Made by a program: the position numbers and the translations under genes. Below the pieces are notes generated by a model. The model was not told the origin of the DNA. It did not search any database and saw only the letters and a list, made by a program, of their open reading frames with translations. This document shows positions 50,563 through 60,432 of a DNA stretch of 64,000 nucleotides, piece by piece. Source of the DNA: Bartonella ancashensis (GTDB lineage: Bacteria > Pseudomonadota > Alphaproteobacteria > Rhizobiales > Rhizobiaceae); assembly GCF_001281405.1 (NCBI RefSeq), contig NZ_CP010401.1:830001-894000 (forward strand), read 5' to 3'. Numbering within the stretch: position 1 is the first letter of the stretch; each line of letters starts with the position of its first letter.

Positions 50563-51468
50563 ATGAAACAGTCTCATTTCTTTTTTATTTTTGGTGCCGT
50601 CGCGTGTGCTATACTTACTTTATGGGCGTCTATTTTTATCGTTTATCCACGTCAACAAGTTGCAGTTAAACGCTTTGGTAAGATTGTTCAAGTAGAGCCT
50701 AATCCAGGTATTTATTTCAAGTTTCCTTTTATTGATCAAACAATTATTATTGATAATCGACTGTTGCGTTATGATGTTCCTACACAATCTGTACAAGTTC
50801 GTGGTGGTGCTTATTATGAAGTAGATGCTTTTTTCATTTACCGTATTGCAGATCCTCAGTTATTTTTGCAGCGTATCGCGTCTGGGCGGCCTCAAGTTGC
50901 TGCACGTGAAAATCTTGCACCACGTTTTATTGATGCCTTGCGTGCTGTTTATGGTAGGCGGGAATTCAAGGCGGCTTTGTCTGATGAGCGTGGAGCAATG
51001 ATGGCTGAGGTGCAGCGACAATTTTCCGTAGATGCGGGATCGTTGGGGATTTCTATAGTTGATGTGCGTATTCGCAAAACTGATTTAACCGATGCTGTTT
51101 TAGAAGATGTGTACCGACAAATGGCTGCTGAACGTGAAGCTGCTGCAGAATATATTCGTGCTCGTGGGCAGCAAGAGAGAGATCGTATCGTTGCGGAGGC
51201 TAATCGTGAATATGAGGAGATTGTTGCTGCTGCAAAACGTGATGCCGAGATTACGCGTGGTAAAGGTCAGGCTGAGAGCATTCGTATCTTGCTTAATGCA
51301 AGAAAGATGGATCCATCATTTTATGATTTCTGGTTGGCAATGGAGCACTATGATAGTTTAAAAAATACGCCGATGGTGATTTCGCCGCAAGGGGACTTTT
51401 TTTCCTATTTCCACCATTTACAGCAGGTTGGTAAGGAATTTAAGCCGGTAGCAACACCTATGCAATAA
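50563..51468 (+). CDS. hflC: Membrane protease regulator HflC
   Basis: Partner of HflK in the FtsH-modulating complex. 301 residues from the ATG. An N-terminal transmembrane helix (HFFFIFGAVACAILTLWASIFIV) precedes the SPFH domain (YPRQQVAVKRFGKIV, EPNPGIYFKFPFID) and a long charged helix (RQMAAEREAAAEYIRARG, REYEEIVAAAKRDAEITRGKGQAESI). Tightly linked to hflK and followed by a DegP-like protease gene, an arrangement common in rhizobia. Confidence 0.95.
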   Translation: MKQSHFFFIFGAVACAILTLWASIFIVYPRQQVAVKRFGKIVQVEPNPGIYFKFPFIDQTIIIDNRLLRYDVPTQSVQVRGGAYYEVDAFFIYRIADPQLFLQRIASGRPQVAARENLAPRFIDALRAVYGRREFKAALSDERGAMMAEVQRQFSVDAGSLGISIVDVRIRKTDLTDAVLEDVYRQMAAEREAAAEYIRARGQQERDRIVAEANREYEEIVAAAKRDAEITRGKGQAESIRILLNARKMDPSFYDFWLAMEHYDSLKNTPMVISPQGDFFSYFHHLQQVGKEFKPVATPMQ

Positions 51469-51638
51469 TAAATAATAATTGTGTTGGTTAATTGGGAATA
51501 AGCTGTGGAGGCTTGCTTGTTGTTTGAGGCTAGCCTTTAAGTTGTAAAGAAGTGATTTTGTTGTAGTATGGTTCGGTTAGTCGGGTAGTTTCTATTTGAG
51601 GGAAGGTGTTTCGGTTAAATGTGGTTGTAGGTGTTTTT

Positions 51639-53099
51639 ATGTTTTTAAAACGCTTCTTTACAATGATTGCGACTTATCTTATTTTGTTTTCATTTACGTT
51701 AATAAGTTGGTCCAACGTTGTTTCACAAGAGGGTGCTTATCTATCAATTTCTGATTTAGCAGAAAAGCTTTTAAATACGACTGTAAATATTTCTATAATA
51801 CGAACGGCTTATGATGCTAAACAGGGCGGAGAAGCTTTGGTTCCTATTATGCCAGAAAGTTCACCGTTACGAGATTATTTTAAAGATGAAAAAAACGGTG
51901 AAATTTTTCAAAAAGTGCATTCTTCAGGATCAGGTTTTGTGATTGATGCGCAGGAGGGGTTCATCGTCACTAATTACCATGTTGTTGCGGAAGCTGATGA
52001 TATTGAGGCTAACTTTACTGATGGTACAAAGTTGAAAGCAAAGTTGGTAGGTATGGACCGTAAGACGGATTTGGCTTTGCTTCAAGTAAATCCGGGAAGT
52101 AAAAAATTAACAGCAGTGCGTTTTGGTGATTCAGAAAAGATGCGCGTTGGCGATTTCGTTATGGCCATAGGAAGTCCGTATGGTTTTAGTGGAACTGTAA
52201 CGGTTGGTATTATTTCTACGCGTAATCGTAATTTTCATGCTGGCCCTTATGATAATTTCATTCAAACAGACGCGGCAATTAATCAAGGTAATTCTGGTGG
52301 TCCACTTTTTAATAGAAACGGTGAAGTAATAGGGATTAATACAGCACTTTTTTCTCCTTCCGGTGGATCGAATGGTATTGGTTTTGCTATACCATCTAGC
52401 ACAGCAATTCCTGTTATTAATCAGTTGCGTGATTCTAAAGCAGTAAAGCGCGGTTGGCTGGCTATTCATATTCAATCTGTGACGAAGGATATTGCGGAAA
52501 ATATGAGATTAAGCGAAGCTGTTGGGGCACTAGTTGCAGGTAAAATAGAACATCCAGAAGTTGATAATAGTCAGTTGGATGTTGGCGATGTTATTCTTTA
52601 TTTTGGGAAAGAAAAAATTGAAAATGCACGCAGTTTGTCACGCTTAGTTGCGGAAAGTCCCGTTGGAAAAAGTATAAATGTCACTGTTTTACGTGATGGA
52701 AAAGAGAAAGAAATAAGGGTTAAGCTTGGTCGTTTAGTTGAAATACCGTTTGGTAATGATTCAGTAACAAAGTCTAATCAGGGTACATCAAAAAATGCGA
52801 CAGTGCAATTTATGGGAATGACTTTGTCAGAACTTACGGATGATTTGCGTCGACATCATTCTATTTCTCATAAGTTGAATGGATTAATTATAACTTTTGT
52901 TGAAAAAAACAGTGTGGCTGATAAAAAACATTTTCAGGTTGGAGAGATCATTACTGAAGTTGATCAGGAGGCGGTTGTTACAATTAGCGAACTGCAGAAA
53001 CGCTTTTATAAATTACATAAATCTGGACGCAAAAATGCCTTGTTTATTGTTGCTCGTCCGGATGGAAAATTGAGATTTGTCGCCGTACAGGTGGATTAG
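51639..53099 (+). CDS. Periplasmic serine protease, DegP/HtrA family
   Basis: Do-like protease for misfolded envelope proteins. 486 residues from ATG 51639; an in-frame extension to 51606 is possible. An N-terminal signal or anchor (FTMIATYLILFSFTLISW) precedes a trypsin-like domain with triad H114 (TNYHVV), D144 (RKTDLALL) and S219 (GNSGGP). Two PDZ domains follow (about 305-395 and 400-480), the first with VGDVILYFGKEKI. Located 170 bases after hflC; in the family it and HflKC/FtsH both handle damaged envelope proteins. Confidence 0.93.
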   Translation: MFLKRFFTMIATYLILFSFTLISWSNVVSQEGAYLSISDLAEKLLNTTVNISIIRTAYDAKQGGEALVPIMPESSPLRDYFKDEKNGEIFQKVHSSGSGFVIDAQEGFIVTNYHVVAEADDIEANFTDGTKLKAKLVGMDRKTDLALLQVNPGSKKLTAVRFGDSEKMRVGDFVMAIGSPYGFSGTVTVGIISTRNRNFHAGPYDNFIQTDAAINQGNSGGPLFNRNGEVIGINTALFSPSGGSNGIGFAIPSSTAIPVINQLRDSKAVKRGWLAIHIQSVTKDIAENMRLSEAVGALVAGKIEHPEVDNSQLDVGDVILYFGKEKIENARSLSRLVAESPVGKSINVTVLRDGKEKEIRVKLGRLVEIPFGNDSVTKSNQGTSKNATVQFMGMTLSELTDDLRRHHSISHKLNGLIITFVEKNSVADKKHFQVGEIITEVDQEAVVTISELQKRFYKLHKSGRKNALFIVARPDGKLRFVAVQVD

Positions 53100-53344
53100 T
53101 GTTTTGTTAAATAAAACTTACTACGCTTTTCATGTTCTATTCGAAAAGAGAGTGTTATTATCATATTCCACTGTTCATTTTAAATGAGTGAAGTATACTA
53201 CAGAAGAGCACTCATGTTAGCATATGAATTTTTTGTGTATTTTTTCAAGAATTTTACCGATGATATTGCAGCTATGTACTCGATAAATGGCATTCATAAA
53301 CGCTTCATAAGTCGTTTATTTACGAGTGTAGGGAAGGTTTATTC

Positions 53345-54220
53345 GTGATCCATAAGACGGTTACATTAATAGCTGGCCCAACTGCAAGTGGAAAATCAGA
53401 GCTTGCACTCAGAATGGCTCGAGAAAAAGATGCTATCATTATTAATTCAGATTCAATGCAAGTGTACGATGTGCTAAATATTTTGACGGCAAGGCCAACA
53501 CAGGACGAAATGATGGGTATTCCTCATCATCTTTATGGTCATGTAAGTCCTTCTCTAAGTTATTCTGTAGGGAAGTGGTTACGTGATATAGAGAAGATTT
53601 TGAAAGAGTTTTTTACGTTAAAATCTCTTATTTTTGTTGGCGGTACAGGGTTGTATTTTCGAGCACTTTTGGGAGAAATTTCAGAAATTCCTGATGTTCC
53701 AGATAGTATACGCCAAAAATGGCGAATACGCCTTTGTGAAGAAGGGGTAGAGACTCTTTATCGTGAATTATTACGAGTTGACACTGTTGTCTCTGAGCGT
53801 GTTTCTTCACGAGATAGTCAGCGTATCGTGCGTGCTTTAGAAGTTTATGAAGCAACGGGTAAAAGGCTTAGTTGGTGGCAACAAAAAAAGAGAAAACCAT
53901 TAATTTTACAAGATTGTGTAGAAAAAATTCTGCTTATTCCGCCGCGTCAATTGTTATATGAACGCATTGATAAGCGATTTGATAAAATGATTGAGAAAGG
54001 TGCTTTAGAGGAGGTTATTGCAATGAAGAATCTGAAGCTTTCTCCTTCATTACCAGCGATGAAAGCTATTGGTGTTCCCGAATTTATTTCTTATTTAGAT
54101 GGAAAAAGTAGCTTTGAAGAATCTTTAGAAATGGCTAAAACTCAAACTAGAAGATATGCAAAAAGACAAATGACATGGTTTCGTCACCAATTTGATGGAA
54201 AGTGGCAAGCTGTTTTTTAA
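53345..54220 (+). CDS. miaA: tRNA dimethylallyltransferase MiaA
   Basis: Isopentenylates A37 of tRNAs reading UNN codons. 291 residues. P-loop GPTASGKS at 11-18, IINSDSMQVYDVLNILTARP, VGGTGLYFRALLGEI, and RDSQRIVRALEVYEATG, which together are diagnostic. It starts with GTG after GGGAAGG. Single gene, with 245 bases upstream and 323 downstream lacking genes. Confidence 0.97.
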   Translation: MIHKTVTLIAGPTASGKSELALRMAREKDAIIINSDSMQVYDVLNILTARPTQDEMMGIPHHLYGHVSPSLSYSVGKWLRDIEKILKEFFTLKSLIFVGGTGLYFRALLGEISEIPDVPDSIRQKWRIRLCEEGVETLYRELLRVDTVVSERVSSRDSQRIVRALEVYEATGKRLSWWQQKKRKPLILQDCVEKILLIPPRQLLYERIDKRFDKMIEKGALEEVIAMKNLKLSPSLPAMKAIGVPEFISYLDGKSSFEESLEMAKTQTRRYAKRQMTWFRHQFDGKWQAVF

Positions 54221-54543
54221 TAAAGTAAAAAATTTTTAGAAGATTTTAAAAAAGTTTGAAAGATATGAGAGCATTTTAAATAATTTCGTAGTATTTTATT
54301 GTTGTTAGTCATGTATTCTGGTGCGTTTTTTTAATTTTTAATGATATTTTTATTAAAGGAAATATTCAAAAGTTTTAGATAGAGATCTAATGTGTACCCA
54401 AAAAAAATTAGTATGTTGGATGGTAAATAAGGGGATATGGCAATTACGGTTTAGGAAATTTTTTGAAGCTAATCCTTTTTTGATGATTGTCATTACTTAT
54501 AGGGTATGAACTCTTTTTATATTGAACTTTATTTTGAGGAATT
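54221..54543. other. Noncoding gap between miaA and the RecD-like helicase gene
   Basis: 323 very AT-rich bases with no coding frame or structured RNA I can recognise. It probably holds the promoter of the helicase gene. Confidence 0.5.
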
Positions 54544-55665
54544 ATGCAGTTTTCATTAGAACAAGATAATGCCTTGAGGGCTGTTTCTGCGTGGCTAAAG
54601 GGCAGGAATTCTGCAGTTTTTCGTCTTTTTGGTTATGCAGGAACAGGAAAAACAACACTTGCTCGCCATTTTGCAGAAACAGTGGATGGGTTTGTGCAGT
54701 TCGCTGCGTTTACAGGTAAGGCAGCGCAGGTTTTACGTTCTAAAGGAGCAAGTAATGCTCGCACAATTCATTCATTGATTTATTGTCCTCGCGGAGAAGA
54801 AGAAGTTTCTGATGAAACAACAGGGAGAACATCTATTGCACCAACATTTGCTCTAAATCGACAAAGTCCGATTGTGCAGGCTAAATTGGTTATTGTTGAT
54901 GAATGTTCAATGGTGGATGAACGGTTAGCTCGTGATTTAATGAGTTTTGGAGTTCCTCTTCTTGTTCTCGGTGATCCAGGCCAATTACCTCCTATTTCTG
55001 GAGGGGGTTTTTTTTCTGAAGGTAAACCAGATTTTCTTTTGTCGGAAATACATCGACAGGCATGCGACAATCCAATTATTCGTTTGGCTATGGATGTTCG
55101 CGAAGGACGTGATATTGCTTATGGTGACTATGGAACTGCGCGCGTTATTGCACGCAAAGAAGTTAATCAACAGTTAGTTCTGGATGCCGATCAAATTTTG
55201 GTAGGTATTAACAGAACACGTTATCTTTATAATAAACGTTTACGCAAATTAAAAGAATTTACGAGTGATTATCCGCAAGCTGGAGATAAACTCGTGTGCT
55301 TACGCAATGATCCTGGTAAAGGTTTGTTGAATGGTTCTTTATGGAAAGTTTTAACTTCGCAAAAAGAAACGGTAAAACCAAGTATCAATCTTGTCGTTAA
55401 ACCAGAAGAAAGTGAGAGTGGGATGGTAAAAATTAAGCTTTTAAAAGAAGTTTTTCAGGGCCCTGATAGTAGAATTTCGTGGCAATTAAAAAAGCGATAT
55501 GATGATTTCGACTATGGCTACGCGTTGACTGTTCATAAAGCTCAGGGGTCACAGTGGGATAATGTTGTTTTATTTGATGAGAGTTTTGCATTCCGTGATA
55601 TGTGTGCACGTTGGCTTTATACAGGAATTACTCGCTCAGCAGAATATTTAACGGTTGTTCGATAA
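54544..55665 (+). CDS. Short RecD-like superfamily 1 DNA helicase
   Basis: A 373-residue ATPase with the RecD/Pif1-type helicase motifs: Walker A FGYAGTGKTT at about 29-38, AFTGKAAQVLRSKGA (motif Ia), Walker B LVIVDECSMVDE at about 115-126, LVLGDPGQLPPISGG (motif III), and the UvrD_C_2-like motif V/VI ALTVHKAQGSQWDNVVLFDE and RWLYTGITRSAEYL. It lacks the N-terminal regions of RecD and RecD2, so it is a minimal helicase. No RecBC genes adjoin it. Many rhizobia carry this as a stand-alone gene; substrate unknown. Confidence 0.85.
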   Translation: MQFSLEQDNALRAVSAWLKGRNSAVFRLFGYAGTGKTTLARHFAETVDGFVQFAAFTGKAAQVLRSKGASNARTIHSLIYCPRGEEEVSDETTGRTSIAPTFALNRQSPIVQAKLVIVDECSMVDERLARDLMSFGVPLLVLGDPGQLPPISGGGFFSEGKPDFLLSEIHRQACDNPIIRLAMDVREGRDIAYGDYGTARVIARKEVNQQLVLDADQILVGINRTRYLYNKRLRKLKEFTSDYPQAGDKLVCLRNDPGKGLLNGSLWKVLTSQKETVKPSINLVVKPEESESGMVKIKLLKEVFQGPDSRISWQLKKRYDDFDYGYALTVHKAQGSQWDNVVLFDESFAFRDMCARWLYTGITRSAEYLTVVR

Positions 55666-55734
55666 TGCGGATTATTTAGTATGTTGTAGTGGTTTCGTCC
55701 TTTTTTAATATGTATCACGAAGTTGGATATAAAA

Positions 55735-56469
55735 ATGGCAGTAAAACTTTCTGTGAATCTCAATGCTGTTGCTGTTTTACGTAATCGGCGGAATCTTCCA
55801 TGGCCTAGTATTATAAATATTGGATATATAGCGCTTTCTGCGGGTGCAAACGGCTTAACAGTTCATCCGCGGCCAGATGAAAGACACATTCGCTTTTCTG
55901 ATTTATCAGAGATACGTCTTTTAATTAATACACATTTTCCTACAGCTGAGTTTAATATTGAAGGTTATCCCAGTAATGCATTTTTAGATTTTTCAGAAAA
56001 ATATGCTGATCAGATTACCCTCGTACCGGATGATCCAGACCAGGCAACTTCTGATCATGGTTGGGATTTTGTGAAGCATGCAGAATTTTTGGCTCCTATT
56101 GTTCAGCGTTTACAAGAGAAGAAAATTCGTGTTTCGTTATTCTCTGATCCAGTTTTAGATGGACTCGATATAGCCAAAGCCATCGGTGCAGATCGCGTAG
56201 AATTTTATACTGGGTATTATGGTGGCGCATTTGAAGATAAGAAAATGCAAGATTATGAGTTAAATAAGCTTTTCTTGGCAGCAAAAAAAGCTAAGGAGTT
56301 GCAACTAGGTGTTAATGCAGGACATGATTTGACAATTGCTAACCTTCCTGCTTTTGTTGATAAGATATCTTGCCTTGATGAGGTTTCTATTGGTCACGGG
56401 CTTACTGCGGATGCGCTAGAATATGGTATGCAAGAGACGGTTCGGCGTTTCATACGAATATTGTCATGA
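55735..56469 (+). CDS. pdxJ: Pyridoxine 5'-phosphate synthase PdxJ
   Basis: Condenses 1-deoxy-xylulose 5-phosphate with 3-amino-2-oxopropyl phosphate in vitamin B6 synthesis. 244 residues. TIM barrel motifs: [63 protein letters not shown] and VNAGHDLT with [11 protein letters not shown] at the end. ATG chosen at 55735; four upstream in-frame codons are unlikely to be translated. A terminator follows 33 bases after the stop. Confidence 0.97.
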   Translation: MAVKLSVNLNAVAVLRNRRNLPWPSIINIGYIALSAGANGLTVHPRPDERHIRFSDLSEIRLLINTHFPTAEFNIEGYPSNAFLDFSEKYADQITLVPDDPDQATSDHGWDFVKHAEFLAPIVQRLQEKKIRVSLFSDPVLDGLDIAKAIGADRVEFYTGYYGGAFEDKKMQDYELNKLFLAAKKAKELQLGVNAGHDLTIANLPAFVDKISCLDEVSIGHGLTADALEYGMQETVRRFIRILS

Positions 56470-56501
56470 TTCCTAATATATGTTGAATATCTTTTATCGC
56501 T

Positions 56502-56529
56502 ACCATATAAGCTGGTTTATATGGTTTTT
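56502..56529 (+). terminator. Intrinsic terminator after pdxJ
   Basis: ACCATATAA (56502-56510) pairs perfectly with TTATATGGT (56517-56525) across a 6-base loop and is followed by TTTT. It is 33 bases after the pdxJ stop on the plus strand. Confidence 0.65.
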
Positions 56530-56772
56530 GTGGCGGATATTTTAAACGTTTTTGGTTTAATTGAACTGTCTTAATAAGATATCGGAATTGTTTTTTTGTA
56601 TCATTTTTTTTAATTTATAAGAAATACTATAGTTAAATATGATGTTACATTTCATTTTGATGTAAGAGATATTTATATAGGCTCATTTCTTACTTACATG
56701 GTTTAACAGTTGGTGTAGTAAGTAGTAGAGCTTCTTTTTTTGTTATTCAGTAAAAGAGTTTTAAGATTTGGG

Positions 56773-56778
56773 TATAAT
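56773..56778 (+). promoter_or_regulatory. TATAAT hexamer just before ilvC
   Basis: A perfect -10 consensus only 12 bases before the ilvC ATG. If used, the transcript leader would be about five bases and would barely include the GGGGTG ribosome site. No -35 match is seen at 16-18 bases upstream. Could be chance. Confidence 0.25.
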
Positions 56779-56789
56779 GGGGTGTTCTT

Positions 56790-57794
56790 ATGCGTGTTTA
56801 TTATGATTATGATGCTGATGCTAACTTAATCAAAAGAAAAAAAGTAGCTATTATTGGTTATGGTTCGCAGGGGTGTGCGCATGCACTGAATTTGAGAGAT
56901 TTTGGTGTTAAAGCTATGTGTGTTGCTTTACATTCAGGTTCTAAAGCAATTCAAAAAGCTGAAGCTGATGGTTTTGAAGTGACCAGTGTTATTGAAGCAG
57001 TGCGGTGGGCAGATTTTATTGTGGTGGCAGCACCTGATGAATTGCAAGCTGATATTTATCATGAACATATTCATGATTATTTACGTGATGGAGCAACGCT
57101 TTCTTTTATTCATGGTTTGAGTATCCATTTTGGCTTAATTAAAGCAAAAGAGACAGTTGATGTGGTGATGGTTGCTCCTAAAGGGCCTGGTTATGCCGTC
57201 CGTAACGAATATAAAAAAGGTAAAGGTATTCCTTGTTTATTTGCGGTTGCACAGAATATCTCAGGTAATGCACGTGATGTCGCTTTATCTTATGCTTGTG
57301 GCATTGGTGGTGGGCGTGTTGGTATAATTGAAACAAGCTTTAAAGAAGAGTGTGAAGCTGATCTTTTTGGAGAACAAGCGGTCCTTTGTGGAGGGCTTGT
57401 AGAGCTTATTCGTGCAGGTTTTGAAACCTTAACAGAAGCAGGTTATGCGCCAGAAATTGCTTATTTTGAGTGTGTACAAGAGGTTAAGTTAATTGCCGAC
57501 CTTATTTATGAAAAGGGAATTGCAAATATGAATTCTTTGATTTCTAATACGGCAGAATGGGGAGAATATGTATCCGGTTCTCGGATAATTACTTCTGAGA
57601 CGAGAAAGCAAATGAGGCATATTTTAAAAGATATCCAGACAGGAAAATTTACATTTGACTGGATACAAGAATACAAAAATGGTGCAACACGCTTTAAGGC
57701 TGTACAGCAATTGAATAAAAATCACCCGATCGAGCGTACAGGAGAAAAAATTCGCGCCATGACACCCTCAGAAGATAATAAGAACAGTATCTAA
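56790..57794 (+). CDS. ilvC: Ketol-acid reductoisomerase-like protein (class I), divergent
   Basis: In the family, IlvC converts acetolactate or acetohydroxybutyrate in branched-chain amino acid synthesis. 334 residues, class I length. NADP-binding loop [17 protein letters not shown] (about 21-37), then [17 protein letters not shown], and metal-binding [19 protein letters not shown] with the expected Asp and Glu. Two departures from the usual pattern: Tyr replaces His in the APKGPGH motif, and the beta2 loop reads LHSGSKA rather than the common LRxGS form. The extreme C-terminus is also unusual. No other ilv or leu genes adjoin it. Fold assignment is secure; activity is not. Confidence 0.88.
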   Translation: MRVYYDYDADANLIKRKKVAIIGYGSQGCAHALNLRDFGVKAMCVALHSGSKAIQKAEADGFEVTSVIEAVRWADFIVVAAPDELQADIYHEHIHDYLRDGATLSFIHGLSIHFGLIKAKETVDVVMVAPKGPGYAVRNEYKKGKGIPCLFAVAQNISGNARDVALSYACGIGGGRVGIIETSFKEECEADLFGEQAVLCGGLVELIRAGFETLTEAGYAPEIAYFECVQEVKLIADLIYEKGIANMNSLISNTAEWGEYVSGSRIITSETRKQMRHILKDIQTGKFTFDWIQEYKNGATRFKAVQQLNKNHPIERTGEKIRAMTPSEDNKNSI

Positions 57795-57841
57795 GTCTAA
57801 ACACTAGAACAACAAACTATACGTCCCTGATGTGTACCTTT

Positions 57842-59242
57842 TTATTTTCTTTGCATGTCAGAGTTTTTCTTTCCAAATATAAAGTAGAGAATTCCCAAGA
57901 AAATAAACCATAACGGAGTATATTTTAAAGCTATGAAGGTGTCATGTTCTAGGGCTAATATGAAGATGATGAAAGAAAAAAAGGCTAGGTTAATCCAACA
58001 CATAATTCTTCCTCCTGGCATTTTATAAATGGAGGCAGTATGTTGTTCGGGGTAATTGCGGCGATAAACAATATAACTGATCAAAATTATAGACCATACA
58101 AACATAAATAAAATCGCTGCGATCGTGGTGACGACGGTGAAAGCTTCTATTATTGTCGGAGAAAGTGATGCAATTGCATATCCTAGTAAAATGCATGAAC
58201 AAGAGAAGAATAGTGCATTTGCAGGGACATGATTACTAGAAAGTTTTCCTAAAAATTTAGGAGCTCCACGCTTAGTGGAAAGTCCATACAGCATGCGGCT
58301 GGTAGAGAAAATACCACTATTTGCTGAGGACGCTGCAGATGTTAAGACAACGAAGTTAACTAATCCAGCGGACATAGGAATTCCGATCAGCAAAAACATT
58401 TCCACAAACGGGCTTCTGTCTGGGATAATTTGATCCCAAGGCATGATAGACATTATTACAATTAAAGACAGTATGTAAAAAAATACAATTCTTATGGGTA
58501 TTGAGTTAATTGCTTTTGGCAAAACTTTTTCAGGTTCTTTAACTTCGGCTGCAGTTGTCCCAGCAAGCTCGATTCCAACAAATGAAAAAATTGCAATTTG
58601 AAAACCGGCAAGAAAACCTACAAGACCCCGGGGAAATATATTTCCTTCGTTCCACACATGACTGAGGGAAGAAACCGTGCCGTTAGGGGAGAGGAAACCA
58701 ACAGAAATCATATAAAATCCAGCAAAAATTAATACCAAAATTGCTAAGATTTTTATAAGACCAAACCAAAATTCAAGTTCTCCAAAGAGCTTAACGGCCA
58801 CAAGATTAAATAATAAGAAAAAAGCGACACAAATAAAAACTGGAGCCCATGGATTCAGCGCAGGCCACCAGAAGTGTGTGTAATTGACGATAGCAATAAT
58901 ATCTGCAGCTCCAGTCACGATCCAGCACAGCCAGTAAGTCCAGCCAATGAAGAAACCAACACATGGTCCTAAAAGATCAGCTGAAAAATCAATAAAAGAG
59001 CGATGTTGTGTATTAGAAAGAAGCAATTCTCCCATGGCACGCATCACAAAATATACAGCACAACCAATGATAGCATAAATGAGTATAATTGAAGGTCCAG
59101 CTACGCTGATCGTTTTTCCTGAACCCATAAAAAGGCCTGTCCCAATAGCACCACTAATAGCTATAAGCTGTACATGACGATTATCTAGACCGCGTTGCAA
59201 TTCTCTTTTACGTTCGTCATTGAGATTCTGTTTATGATCCAT
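57842..59242 (-). CDS. Amino acid permease, APC family (CycA-like)
   Basis: A 466-residue inner membrane permease with 12 predicted transmembrane segments. The start RGLDNRHVQLIAISGAIGTGLFMGSGKTISVAGPS is the typical APC amino acid permease helix 1, and FSFVGIELAGTTAAEVKEPEKVLPKAINSIPIRI is the conserved helix 6-7 loop. Best resemblance is to CycA, the D-serine/D-alanine/glycine:H+ symporter. Substrate is not decided by sequence. Single gene, converging with ilvC. Amino acid uptake would suit a host-dependent lifestyle. Confidence 0.85.
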   Translation of the reverse strand: MDHKQNLNDERKRELQRGLDNRHVQLIAISGAIGTGLFMGSGKTISVAGPSIILIYAIIGCAVYFVMRAMGELLLSNTQHRSFIDFSADLLGPCVGFFIGWTYWLCWIVTGAADIIAIVNYTHFWWPALNPWAPVFICVAFFLLFNLVAVKLFGELEFWFGLIKILAILVLIFAGFYMISVGFLSPNGTVSSLSHVWNEGNIFPRGLVGFLAGFQIAIFSFVGIELAGTTAAEVKEPEKVLPKAINSIPIRIVFFYILSLIVIMSIMPWDQIIPDRSPFVEMFLLIGIPMSAGLVNFVVLTSAASSANSGIFSTSRMLYGLSTKRGAPKFLGKLSSNHVPANALFFSCSCILLGYAIASLSPTIIEAFTVVTTIAAILFMFVWSIILISYIVYRRNYPEQHTASIYKMPGGRIMCWINLAFFSFIIFILALEHDTFIALKYTPLWFIFLGILYFIFGKKNSDMQRK

Positions 59243-59865
59243 TGAAGGGGATCCCTTTACTACTTAAAATTTAAATACACTAACAGGAGCACAATTCTAT
59301 ATAAAAGCATGATAAAGATGAGTCGTAAAGGATAAAAACGTTTTGATGTTTGTACTTTCCTTTAAAGAAGTAGCAAAAACGCTTCGGTATTAGGCTAGTA
59401 TTTTATTAAAATTATAAAGTAGAAATTCTACAAAAAGTTCTTGATATACTACTTCATGATTGCATACAATTGAAGCTTCTATCACTTTTTTTAAGGTTTT
59501 TTTGTTGAAACTATGAAGGTAACACAGAAGGTAGAGGTTTGATATTTTCTGTAAGGCTGGTTGTATTTTTTAATTGATTGCTGCTTGTTTTACATCAGTT
59601 TAAATCTTGTGAATATCGCAGTTCCATGTTGCTCTCTTTAGAGAGGAGTAATGTCCTATAAAGAAAGTCCCAAGCGTGATTTTTTGAATAGTCTAAAAAA
59701 TAGATTCTTGATCAATATATTGATTTTTTTTGAATATTTTTTACTTTTGAATCTAGTTTTTCAGCGCATAGGATCCATTTGATACAGAAAGCTATTTTAC
59801 AGGTAATTCAGATAATTACACTTTGTGAATCTTACGCAAATTTTGTTTTAGCTGATTGACTTCAT
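59243..59865. other. Noncoding stretch between the CycA-like gene and tRNA-Lys
   Basis: 623 AT-rich bases. The only possible small frame I noticed is 59651-59782 (43 codons), listed separately. No repeats, terminators or RNA genes stand out. Confidence 0.5.
59651..59782 (+). CDS. Possible small membrane protein (43 residues), weak candidate
   Basis: An ATG follows a strong GAGAGGAG purine-rich site, though the spacing is short (2-4 bases). The 43-residue product has a basic N-terminus (MSYKESPKRDF) and a hydrophobic segment (NILIFFEYFLLLNLVF) that could span the membrane. A CTCTC-TTTA-GAGAG hairpin overlaps the ribosome site. In AT-rich DNA such a frame can arise by chance, and there is no family match. 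Confidence 0.15.
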   Translation: MSYKESPKRDFLNSLKNRFLINILIFFEYFLLLNLVFQRIGSI

Positions 59866-59941
<76 letters not shown>

Positions 59942-60432
59942 GCAATCATTTAAAAACGAACTATAAACCGTTCTATAGCGTCCCATAAGATAGATGTCTA
60001 GATGATTCTACAGTTTTTCTATGGCGTAACAATTCAAGGTTGTTATTTAGTTTTAGTGGAGATGGTGTACAGGCTTTTAAATATCATAACATCTTGATAT
60101 TATGTAAAAATAAATTAATTATAGCGAAGTTTGTAGATAAGAACTTTAGTCATTATGTAAGACGTATTTTGGAGAAATGTCTAACATAATGCTCGAGGAA
60201 AATTTAGAGAAATCTTCTTGGAGTATTGAGCTATACAGCTTATTGTTTTATTATGTGAGGCTAGAATTCATTGGTTCATATACGAGTTTAAGCAGCATTT
60301 CGCAACTGTTTGCTTTATAAGGTGTTCTGTTCGTGTTAGAACATCGCTAATGTGCGCCCGTGGAGGCATTATAAACGTTTTCTGTGAACAATGTATATTT
60401 GAATTTTTAAAACTATTTTTAAAGGATGAGCA
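59942..60432. other. Noncoding gap between tRNA-Lys and the TerC-CBS gene
   Basis: 491 AT-rich bases holding the promoters of the divergent tRNA and TerC-family genes. A TGTTCT/AGAACA inverted repeat near 60327-60347 is the only structure noticed. No manganese-type riboswitch is recognisable. Confidence 0.5.

Larger units (their letters stand above)
56470..56789. other. Intergenic region between pdxJ and ilvC
   Basis: 320 bases. It contains the pdxJ terminator near its start and a TATAAT hexamer near its end, only 12 bases before the ilvC ATG. Otherwise AT-rich without genes. Confidence 0.6.
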
